Shown here one piece after another: positions 1 to 7,353 of a stretch of DNA of 15,104 nucleotides. The notes under the pieces were generated by a model. That model was not told where the DNA came from. It saw nothing but the letters and a program-made list of their open reading frames with translations, and did no database searches. Positions within the stretch are counted from its first letter, which is position 1. Each line of letters starts with the position of its first letter. Location of the stretch: NCBI GenBank assembly GCA_964633825.1, contig CAZWHE010000103.1, positions 1-15,104 of the forward strand. Direction: 5' to 3'. The translations under genes and the position numbers were made by a program. Origin of the DNA: CAZWHE01 sp964633825 (lineage in GTDB: Bacteria > Planctomycetota > B15-G4 > CAYZWU01).

Positions 1-2
1 TA

Positions 3-2813
3 AAGTATGAATTCAATAATTTCCAAAAATCGAGGGTCATGATCAGTGGTTCGGATCATCTGTTTTTCACCCTCAAGGGAGAAAGCCGCATTCTCGAGAA
101 GGGATTTCCTGCTCTTCCACGGGTATCGAGAAGCCTGGTAATCCCTGACAATGCCCAAATGAATGTTCAAATTATCGAGATAAAACAATATGAAATCAGG
201 GACGTGCTTATCGCACCCTCCAAGGGAAACCTGAAACGCGACGTCGACCCCGAATCCGTGCCTTACACTTTTGATGCCGCCTACAAGAGCGATTCCTGGT
301 ATCCCGGTCGGATCGCCGAGCTGGGAAGGCCTTACATTATGAGAGACAAACGCGGAATCGTGGTGACCGTCACTCCATTCCAGTATAACCCCGTACGCCG
401 GGTGTTACGCGTGACCACCGGTTTGACACTCTCCGTAACTGCAAAAGGTTCCGGAAAAATCAATGTTCTTCAAAAGAATGTCCGAAGACCAAGCAGGGCA
501 TTCGACAAGGTTTTCGAGAACAACTTTATCAATTACAGCAGATTATCCAGCTCCGGCTCCCTCCCCGAAGACGGTGATATGCTTGTAATAACCTATGATA
601 ATTTCAACGCGACGGTTCAGCCGCTCGTCGATTGGAAAAACAGCCAAAAGATCCCCACCACACTCGTCAACGTTTCGAGCATCGGAAACACAGCCCAGAA
701 AATCAAGGCGTACATCCAGGATCTCTATGACACGAGCAACCTCTGTTATGTCCTCCTCGTAGGTGACAGTGGTGAAGTAGCTTCTCCGAGAAAACACGGC
801 AACTCGGCAGATCCGACATATGCCCTGCTGTCCGGAAATGATCACTATCCCGACATCTTCGTGGGGCGTTTTTCGGCGCAGACGGTATCGCAGGCCGAAA
901 CCCAGGTTAAAAGAACACTCGAATACGAACAAAGCTGGCACAGCGGTGACTGGTTCTGGAAAGGAACGGGAGTGGCCTCGAATCTGTCCGGAGGTCATCA
1001 CGGTGAAAGCGATGATGAGCACATGGACTATATCCGTGATGATCTGCTTGCATACGGTTATACGGAAGTGGACCAGATCTATGATCCCTGGGCCACTGCA
1101 ACGCAAGTCTCCTATGCCTTGAACGAAGGCCGCGGTGTCGTCAACTACTGTGGGCATGGAGACATGACTTCCTGGAGCACGTCCGGTTTTTCCACGACTA
1201 ATGTGGACAAGCTCACGAACCAGGGGATGCTCCCGTTCATCATCACCGTCGCATGTGACAACGGTCGGTTCGAAGCGGGCACCTGTTTTGCCGAAGCATG
1301 GCTGAGGGCCACCGACAGTGGTGAGCCCACAGGCGCCATAGCGATGTATGCTTCGTCGGCCAAGCAGGCGTGGGTGCCGCCCATGGATGCACAAGATGAA
1401 TTCATCGATCTCTATGTCGCTGAATCGATGCATTCTTACGGCGGACTCTGCTTCGCAGGTGCGTGCAAGATGATGGACGAATACGGACAAGACGGTGAAG
1501 ACGAATTTGACAACTGGATCGTCTTCGGTGATCCATCTCTCTACATCGGTCCCACACCGCAGGCTCTGGCTATAAATCTCTGCGACGGAATTCCGGATTC
1601 GATCCCGCCCGGCGCATCGACTCAAATCATAGTCGAGATCAGCGACTGGCTCGAAAATTATGTTCCCGGGACAGCGACGTTACACTATAAATCGAATCAT
1701 CAGGATCCATTTTCGGATATTCCCCTGGTTTCGCTGGGCAACGACCTGTTCGAAGCCACACTGCCGGTTCCTGCTGTCGGGGATGAACCTGAATTTTACT
1801 TCAGCGCACAAGGGGATGGAGGCACGACCGTCACCGAGCCCGACAATGCGCCGGTCGAGCTCTTTAAGCCCAATGTCGGTTTTATGGTGACAACAATGGC
1901 CGACAACTTCGAGGACGACCAGGGCTGGACGGTGCAGGACACGAACCTAACAACGGGCTCCTGGGTCCGTGTCGATCCCAACGGAACCTACTATTTTGGC
2001 AGCTATCCGCAACCCGAGGATGATAATCCCGCCGGAACCGGCACCAAATGCTATGTCACCGGCCAGGGATCGGTCGGAGGATCGGCGGGAGAAGCCGACG
2101 TGGACGGCGGCCCGACCCGATTGTTTTCGCCGACCCTGGACATCGCCGAAGGCGGGACGATCAGTTTTTACTACTATTTTTACAACAGCACCGGTGACGA
2201 CAGATTGACCACCCATATCTCAAACGACAATGGCGTGAACTGGGTGGTCGTCATGCAAACATCAAGCGATCCGGGATGGAATTATTTCAGCTTCCGGGTT
2301 GAAGACATCGTAACGCCCTCTTCTCAAATAATAGTAAGCTTTTCCACGAGCGATAATCCCAACAACTCAATTACGGAAGCCGCCATCGATGATTTCGTCG
2401 TAGAGAGTTTCGTCAGCGCGCCATCGTTATGGGCGGACGGTTATTCGCTCTCTGCTGCAACGGGCGGCGCCATCACCTTTACACTCGACGCCGGAACAGC
2501 CAATGCGAACAGCAGCTACCTGCTCTTGGGCTCTCAAAGCGGCACGAGTCCCGGAATCCAGCTTCCCGGGGGTGTCACCCTGTTCCTCAACCAAGACGCG
2601 CTGACCGACTTCATCCGGCGTCACATCAACTCTCCCTGCTTCCAGAGTTTCAAAGGGAATCTCGACAATTCCGGACAAAACAGAGCTGTCTTGGATACAT
2701 TGGGGCCTATCACCAAGCCGGGCCTGATCGGCAGGACCCTCTCCTTCGCCTATGTCGTGGGTCCGCCCTGGAGCTATGGTTCCACCCCCGTATCGATAGA
2801 AATCATCCCCTGA
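3..2813 (+). CDS. Gingipain-like C25 cysteine peptidase with C-terminal module (5' partial)
   Basis: Exported cysteine endopeptidase of family C25 (clan CD). The frame is open to the window edge and the first Met (base 39) has no signal peptide. The text around it (GFPALPRVSRSLVIPDNA) is the conserved prodomain segment seen in gingipains, so the gene starts upstream. Numbering from that Met, the catalytic dyad is His373 in NYCGHGD and Cys406 in VACDNGRF, 33 residues apart as in gingipain R. The end of the catalytic domain is marked by VFGDPSLYIG (about 505). An Ig-like segment follows (about 520-620), then a jelly-roll/MAM-like domain (about 630-790, ending in AAIDDFVVES). The C-terminal module is at about 802-924 (LSAATGG, GTSPG, final IEIIP) and is shared with the proteins at 3605-4571 and 5611-7245. 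An SD-like GAGG lies before base 39, so a start there is not excluded. DedA follows 72 bp downstream. Confidence 0.85.
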   Translation, partial: KYEFNNFQKSRVMISGSDHLFFTLKGESRILEKGFPALPRVSRSLVIPDNAQMNVQIIEIKQYEIRDVLIAPSKGNLKRDVDPESVPYTFDAAYKSDSWYPGRIAELGRPYIMRDKRGIVVTVTPFQYNPVRRVLRVTTGLTLSVTAKGSGKINVLQKNVRRPSRAFDKVFENNFINYSRLSSSGSLPEDGDMLVITYDNFNATVQPLVDWKNSQKIPTTLVNVSSIGNTAQKIKAYIQDLYDTSNLCYVLLVGDSGEVASPRKHGNSADPTYALLSGNDHYPDIFVGRFSAQTVSQAETQVKRTLEYEQSWHSGDWFWKGTGVASNLSGGHHGESDDEHMDYIRDDLLAYGYTEVDQIYDPWATATQVSYALNEGRGVVNYCGHGDMTSWSTSGFSTTNVDKLTNQGMLPFIITVACDNGRFEAGTCFAEAWLRATDSGEPTGAIAMYASSAKQAWVPPMDAQDEFIDLYVAESMHSYGGLCFAGACKMMDEYGQDGEDEFDNWIVFGDPSLYIGPTPQALAINLCDGIPDSIPPGASTQIIVEISDWLENYVPGTATLHYKSNHQDPFSDIPLVSLGNDLFEATLPVPAVGDEPEFYFSAQGDGGTTVTEPDNAPVELFKPNVGFMVTTMADNFEDDQGWTVQDTNLTTGSWVRVDPNGTYYFGSYPQPEDDNPAGTGTKCYVTGQGSVGGSAGEADVDGGPTRLFSPTLDIAEGGTISFYYYFYNSTGDDRLTTHISNDNGVNWVVVMQTSSDPGWNYFSFRVEDIVTPSSQIIVSFSTSDNPNNSITEAAIDDFVVESFVSAPSLWADGYSLSAATGGAITFTLDAGTANANSSYLLLGSQSGTSPGIQLPGGVTLFLNQDALTDFIRRHINSPCFQSFKGNLDNSGQNRAVLDTLGPITKPGLIGRTLSFAYVVGPPWSYGSTPVSIEIIP

Positions 2814-2885
2814 TCCGGTCAACAACGGTCAGCCTGGAAAAGAGCTCTCTCTCCAAAATGACCTCAACGTGTTAATATTTCACCC

Positions 2886-3488
2886 ATGATCGACAGTCCC
2901 ATACCGGCAGAAGAGATTTCTCCCTGGCTCCAGGCGCTTTTTCTGGCACTCGGCACGCTTCTGTCCGAAGATCTGTCCGCTATCAGCGGGGGGATCCTGG
3001 CCAGCACCTCGCCCGACAATCTGCCGATTATTCTCTTTGGATGCTGGGCCGGAATGTGGGTGGGCGACATGGTTTATTACATCGTAGGATACACCATCGG
3101 CAAGCCCGCCCTGTTGCTGCCCTTCTTTAAAAAAATCATTTCTGAAACCCGGTTTGAAAAGGCCACCCAGTGGTTTGAAAAACGCGGGCTCCCCGTGCTT
3201 GCCATAACTCGGCTGCTCCCCGGTACACGACCGGCCACATTTCTGGCCGCCGGCGTCCTCCGTTTCAAACCGATCCGTTTCATCGTAATCTCCTTGATCC
3301 TCACTTTCCTATGGGCGCTGATTCTGATTCTCCTCTCGATGCGGATCGGTCACCAGCTTCTCGACTGGGCGGAACACCTCCATCTTGGCATCTTCGGTCC
3401 CATTCTGAGCATCCTCCTGATCCTCCTACTCCTCCTGGGACTCACAAATCTTTCAAGCAAGCACTGGCGGCGGCGCTCCCCTGAATAG
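2886..3488 (+). CDS. DedA/SNARE-associated family membrane protein
   Basis: Integral inner-membrane protein of 200 residues. Members of this family act in envelope homeostasis, membrane potential and, in some cases, undecaprenyl-phosphate or phospholipid translocation. The family signature is clear: an early acidic SEDL (residues 27-30), a WVGD element (58-61), and FEKRGLPVLAITRLLPGTRP (97-116) followed by AAGVLRFKPIRF. This is the DedA pattern of a re-entrant loop with conserved Arg and Pro-Gly. Hydrophobic segments lie at about 14-26, 46-72, 132-152 and 168-186, and the tail is basic. The length is normal for the family. No Shine-Dalgarno site is evident before the ATG, so the start is less certain than the family call. 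It could be co-transcribed with the upstream peptidase, but the 72-bp gap leaves this open. It converges with the minus-strand gene ending at 3605. Confidence 0.85.
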   Translation: MIDSPIPAEEISPWLQALFLALGTLLSEDLSAISGGILASTSPDNLPIILFGCWAGMWVGDMVYYIVGYTIGKPALLLPFFKKIISETRFEKATQWFEKRGLPVLAITRLLPGTRPATFLAAGVLRFKPIRFIVISLILTFLWALILILLSMRIGHQLLDWAEHLHLGIFGPILSILLILLLLLGLTNLSSKHWRRRSPE

Positions 3489-3604
3489 CCGAACCACTGC
3501 GCTCAACACAAACACGGCCGAACAGGACGGATGAGACGGCGCGACAGAAACACCGGCTCAACCGACCAGTCGACCATGGTTTCTTTGTCCCAATTCGATT
3601 CGGA

Positions 3605-4571
3605 TTAGGGCAGAATATCGATACCCACCGCCTCAGNNNNNNNNNNCAAAGGGAGAAACGGTTGTATATGCAAAATCGAGGCGTTTGCCGACCAACAGAG
3701 GATTGGCGAGACCCACCGAATAACCCCTGGCAACGGACTGACCCGCCATATCGAATGTCCACATGAAGCGGCGAAAATTCTTGTTGTTCACATGGCTTTC
3801 CACGTAGCGGAAAAATGGATCGAGATTGAGGGGAAGAATTCCTCCACCGGAGAGTGTGATGCCGGGGCTGGTCCCTGACCAGGATCCCAGCAGGATGTAC
3901 GTCCGACCGGCATAATTCGGCCCCGCATTGAGAGTAAAAATGGCCGTTCCACCCGATGCCGCCGAAACCGACGTGATATCGCATGAGAGAGAGTGCGACA
4001 CGGGAATATCCACCCTGACATCATCGATGCAGATACCGTCGGACGTCAGGGGTGAATTATCGTACTGCGAGAAACGAATGATGAATGTGCTGTTGAGAGT
4101 GAGCCCGAAATAGGCGGCCATCCCGTCGACGTCAACGGTAAACTCCCCCCATGAAGAAGGCCCCCCGTTGTGGGAGAGAACCTGGAAAAAATTGATGCCG
4201 TCGTTGCTGATGTAACAACCATCTTCAGCGTGGTCCTCATCCCCGTATTCCTTGTACCAGTAGGCGAGCTCCACCTCTGTCTGGCCGGAGAGATCGATAA
4301 GCAAATCGAGGGTGTTGAGCGCATAGGTGCCTGAATTGATGCAGTCCATGGTGACGTGATAATCACCGCTGTGCGGTTTGTTATAAGTCGTCACCTGGAT
4401 CTGGCCGTTTGGATCGGACGTGGCGTTCCATTCAGGGCCGAGAACACCTCCCTCGAATCCATCATCGAAAGGAAAGGCTGCCTGACCCCGGGCCGTTCCC
4501 GCCATAGACAGAATACCGGCCGCCGCCACGACGAAAGCGGAACAAATCGATACCATTCTTCTTTTTGTCAT
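3605..4571 (-). CDS. Secreted jelly-roll (MAM-like) protein with C-terminal module; N gap near 3' end
   Basis: Predicted exported protein of unknown function. The ATG at 4571 follows a good Shine-Dalgarno site (GGAGGT about 5 nt upstream). A signal peptide occupies residues 1-30 (basic MTKRR, a hydrophobic core, then AGTARGQA). Residues about 36-190 form a jelly-roll/concanavalin-like domain with FDDGFEGG at the start and DGICIDDVRVDI at the end, the usual pattern of MAM-like modules. Residues about 200 onward are the C-terminal module (SVSAASGG, LLGSWSGTSPGI, LPLNLDPF, LDFAYTTVSPF). Ten N at 3637-3646 interrupt it. Read across literally, the frame hits TGA just past the gap. In another frame the bases after the gap encode EAVGIDILP and TAA at 3605-3607, which matches the module's usual end. 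I therefore place the stop there and infer a product of about 321 residues. No catalytic residues are recognisable. The gene lies downstream of the glycosyltransferase on the same strand, 143 bp apart. Confidence 0.75.
3637..3646. other. Assembly gap (10 N) inside a coding sequence
   Basis: Ten consecutive N, the same length as the gap at 13001-13010, so this is probably a fixed-size scaffold join and not a measured distance. It falls within the last 20 or so codons of the minus-strand secreted protein and breaks its frame. Confidence 0.95.
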
Positions 4572-4714
4572 TTTGACCTCCTTCTCTCAATCGGTTAACT
4601 CGGAAAATGCCATCAGAAAGGACATTCCGTGGACGGAAGGAGGCAATGAGGGTTACGCAGTCTCCTGATTTTTACGGTAATAATCCCACTGCGGATGGGA
4701 AATCCGTTTTCTTA

Positions 4715-5401
4715 TCAATATACTCCGATCCTGATCGCGACCAGCACGAGAAGGGCGTAAAGACCGTCCCAGGCCTTCAACTTCTTCCCTTCCCGCCGCG
4801 TTCGCGGCGCGTAGCGGATGGGAACCTCGCGGATTGGAATACGGGCCAGAGAAAGGCGGGCGCAGAGCTCGGCGCAGAATGCAAAACCCTTGCATTTCAA
4901 CCGGAACCCGTCGAGAACCTCCCTCCTGAACATCTTGTAACAGGTCGGCTCATCGGTGAGGCGGGTTCCATAGAGAATGTTGCAGACCCATCCCACGAGA
5001 CGCCCCCCCCAATAATAGGCCGCACGGCCCCGCCCCGTGTGAAAACCCATCCGGAAACCGAGGTTGCGCGATCCGAACAGAACGGGGTGCCCCTCTTTTT
5101 CGAGAACATCCATCATTCCCACAAGGTCCTCGGGATAGTACTCGAGGTCGGCATCCTGCACGACGAAGACATCCCCGCTCGCCCGGCTGAAACCGGTGTG
5201 CAGCGCACCCCCCTTTCCCTGGTTGCGATCGTGCCGGATCAGGACAGCGCCCTCTTCACGCGCCTGGGCGGCTGTCCCGTCGCTCGATCCGTCGTCGACA
5301 ACGATAATCTCGAGATCGAGAGGGAGCTTCTTCAAACGATCGATCACTCTTCCAATCGTCTTTTCTTCGTTGTAAGCCGGAATAATCACGGAGAGTTTCA
5401 A
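4715..5401 (-). CDS. Family 2 glycosyltransferase, polyprenyl-phosphate mannosyltransferase-like
   Basis: Cytoplasmic or membrane-peripheral glycosyltransferase of the GT-A fold, resembling dolichyl/polyprenyl-phosphate mannosyl- or glucosyltransferases, which transfer a sugar from a nucleotide donor to a lipid carrier. Visible motifs in order: SVIIPAYNEEKTIG at the N terminus (4-17), IIVVDDGSSDGT (32-43), NQGKGGALHTGF (60-71), and the metal-binding DAD at 83-85 in QDADLEYYPEDL. Later TDEPTCYKMFRR carries acceptor-side residues. The start is TTG at 5401, chosen because the family motif begins three codons later and GGAG lies 7 nt upstream. There is no long C-terminal membrane anchor; only a short hydrophobic tail (YALLVLVAIRIGVY) is present, as in the single-domain DPM1-like type. 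The substrate cannot be told from sequence. The gene is divergent from the 5611 gene and upstream of the secreted jelly-roll gene. Confidence 0.88.
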   Translation of the reverse strand: MKLSVIIPAYNEEKTIGRVIDRLKKLPLDLEIIVVDDGSSDGTAAQAREEGAVLIRHDRNQGKGGALHTGFSRASGDVFVVQDADLEYYPEDLVGMMDVLEKEGHPVLFGSRNLGFRMGFHTGRGRAAYYWGGRLVGWVCNILYGTRLTDEPTCYKMFRREVLDGFRLKCKGFAFCAELCARLSLARIPIREVPIRYAPRTRREGKKLKAWDGLYALLVLVAIRIGVY

Positions 5402-5531
5402 ATCGCTTCTCCAGATGAGGGCTCCCGACTGTCTGCGACTCCGCCGGCGCTCAACTCACACCCCTGCGGCGCAAAACAATAACCCAATCTCCATCTCAAA
5501 GCGTTAAAAAATTCCGGCATAAAACACTGCG

Positions 5532-5560
5532 TTGACAGAGCAAGCTTAATAAAGTAATAT
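5532..5560 (+). promoter_or_regulatory. Sigma70-type promoter for the gene at 5611
   Basis: A perfect -35 TTGACA at 5532-5537 is separated by 17 bp from TAATAT (5555-5560, four of six to TATAAT). The block is AT-rich relative to its surroundings and lies about 50 bp before the ATG at 5611. The rest of the 5402-5610 intergenic space, which must also hold the start signals of the divergent glycosyltransferase, shows no equally clear promoter. Confidence 0.6.
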
Positions 5561-5610
5561 CATTTGATTAATAAGCCCTGAATTATTCTTGTGAAACGAG
5601 GAACACGACA

Positions 5611-7245
5611 ATGACAAAGAGCGGAATCCTGTTGACGGTTGTTTTCATTCTCCTTTTTCTAGGAATCCCGGCCGTCGCCGATGACGAGAATGAATGGAGC
5701 CACATTGTCAGAACCCGGTGGGCCGATCCGAACAGCCACCCCCAGACCTACGAGGAATATCTCGAGCTCTATCCGCAGGACAAACCTTTCTCGATCGAGT
5801 CGATCACGACATATGCCGGCGACAACAGCGGCCGGAGCGGCCTGCGCCATGGCGGAGGCGAAGGGCTCCTCCTCGTGATCGTCAACACCACCCTGAAGCC
5901 CCTGATCCAGGCCTCGATCGACCAGTATGCGGCCGATGTCACGGAAGAAGGCTACACCGTCGCAGTTGTGAGCACTGAAGGCGGCACTCCCGGGGATATC
6001 CGCGCCACCCTGGCCGGATATCTCGGTTCGAATCTCATGGGCGCCCTCCTTATCGGCAAGCTCCCCGTCCCCTGGTATGAGGTGAGCGGCGAAAGCTTTC
6101 CCTGCGACCTCTTTTACATGGATCTCGACGGCGACTGGACCGACACCGACTCGAACGGCGTCTACGACCTCCATCAGAACAACGAAACGCCCGAGATCTT
6201 CATGGGCCGCCTCACGGCCGGCCCCCTGCAGGGCTACGGCCACGGCTCGGAGGAGAACAAGGTCAACAATTATTTCGCCAAAGCCCACGACTACAGAACG
6301 GGACTGCTCACGGCGAATTACCGGGCCCTCTCCTATCCCGACGACGACTGGGCCTACTTCAACAAATGCAACCTCAACGAGCTCTATGACGATGTGACAG
6401 TCGTCAACGACACGATTCAAACCTCGGCCGATGACTACAAGATTCGCCTGAATGAGAACTACGAGTGGATCCACGTATGTGTCCACTCATACCATCAAGG
6501 CCACTGTTTCTCGCCCGCCGGGGGATGGGTGACTTTCTGGGACATCAGAAACAAAGACCCCAAGGCTCACGTTTACAATCTCTTTGCCTGCTCCAACTGT
6601 CTCTACACGGGCCAGAACTATATGGGCGGGTGGTATATATTCGCCGACACATACGGCCTCGCCGCTGTGGGATCCACCAAATCGGGCAGCATGCTCGACT
6701 TCAAAAGTTTTTACGGACCCCTTGGAGAGCACGCCACACTCGGAGCGGCGTACAAGGACTGGTGGACCGCCCAGCATCCGTATAGCACGGGCGATCAGGA
6801 ATGGTTCTACGGCATGACCCTTCTCGGCGATCCCTTGCTCGTGCCGGCCGACGCCCAGGTTTTCAACGCTTCTCCCGACACGCTCAGCGCCGCGACGGGC
6901 GGAACAATCGATTTCAACATCGATCTCAACGAGAAGCATTACGCTCACAGGAATTTCCAGATTCTCGTCTCATTGTCGGGAACAATCCCCAGGACCCACT
7001 ATGGAAACATCTACATCCCGCTCGTGATCGACTCTTTGACAGAGTACGCCTTTACCAATTCCAACAACTCGATCTTCAAGTGGTTCCGCTGGGTTCTCTC
7101 CAGCCACGGCAACGGCTTCGCCCAGTTGAACGTCCAGCAGCCGATCGCACCCGCATGGATCGGGACCACCCTCGATTTCTGCCTCGTCGTCACCTCTCCC
7201 GTCGACTTTTCCAGCCGCCCCGCTTCAGTGGCCATCGTGCCCTGA
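5611..7245 (+). CDS. Secreted gingipain-like (C25-related) protein with C-terminal module
   Basis: Predicted secreted cysteine peptidase distantly related to C25/clan CD, 544 residues. The signal peptide is MTKSGILLTVVFILLFLGIP with cleavage likely after AVAD (about residue 24). A Rossmann-like half follows (LLVIVNTTLKPLI, then GALLIGKLPVPWY). The probable catalytic region has His-rich VHSYHQGH (His292, His295, His298) and LFACSNCLYT with Cys327 as the likely nucleophile. GLAAVGSTKSGSM follows, then YGMTLLGDPLLVP, which is equivalent to the GDPSL element closing C25 catalytic domains. The C-terminal module spans about 425-544 (LSAATGGTIDF, final ASVAIVP) but lacks the GTSPG motif of its two relatives. 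The ATG has GAGGA about 9 nt upstream and a strong promoter at 5532-5560. Peptidase activity is inferred; the exact His of the dyad is uncertain. The lipoprotein gene follows after 108 bp on the same strand. Confidence 0.78.
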   Translation: MTKSGILLTVVFILLFLGIPAVADDENEWSHIVRTRWADPNSHPQTYEEYLELYPQDKPFSIESITTYAGDNSGRSGLRHGGGEGLLLVIVNTTLKPLIQASIDQYAADVTEEGYTVAVVSTEGGTPGDIRATLAGYLGSNLMGALLIGKLPVPWYEVSGESFPCDLFYMDLDGDWTDTDSNGVYDLHQNNETPEIFMGRLTAGPLQGYGHGSEENKVNNYFAKAHDYRTGLLTANYRALSYPDDDWAYFNKCNLNELYDDVTVVNDTIQTSADDYKIRLNENYEWIHVCVHSYHQGHCFSPAGGWVTFWDIRNKDPKAHVYNLFACSNCLYTGQNYMGGWYIFADTYGLAAVGSTKSGSMLDFKSFYGPLGEHATLGAAYKDWWTAQHPYSTGDQEWFYGMTLLGDPLLVPADAQVFNASPDTLSAATGGTIDFNIDLNEKHYAHRNFQILVSLSGTIPRTHYGNIYIPLVIDSLTEYAFTNSNNSIFKWFRWVLSSHGNGFAQLNVQQPIAPAWIGTTLDFCLVVTSPVDFSSRPASVAIVP

Positions 7246-7343
7246 TCGCATCATTCCGCAATACGGACCGCAGCGGGGAGAGTGAAAACCAAGGTGGCGT
7301 CAAAGCCCTTCTTCGGCCACAATGGAATCCGGCCAAAATACTC

Positions 7344-7349
7344 GGAGGG
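7344..7349 (+). promoter_or_regulatory. Ribosome binding site fixing the lipoprotein start
   Basis: GGAGGG lies 4 nt before the ATG at 7354. This selects that Met over an in-frame GTG 72 bases upstream, and it also places a lipoprotein signal peptide at the very N terminus. Confidence 0.75.
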
Positions 7350-7353
7350 TTCC

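Noticed and set aside
543..1625. Long minus-strand open frame (360 codons) opposite the first C25 gene
   Set aside because: It lies fully antisense to an intact catalytic domain with recognised motifs; its translation has no family features and no ribosome site. It arises from codon bias.
4676..4705. Possible terminator hairpin TCCCA/TGGGA after the glycosyltransferase
   Set aside because: The stem is only five pairs with a 7-nt loop, and no T tract follows on the minus strand.
4607..5482. Plus-strand open frame of 291 codons
   Set aside because: It is antisense to the glycosyltransferase, whose motifs are complete on the minus strand; the plus translation is low-complexity and unrecognisable.
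7282..7353. GTG start 24 codons upstream for the lipoprotein
   Set aside because: It would bury the lipobox signal peptide; the ATG at 7354 has GGAGGG at proper spacing.
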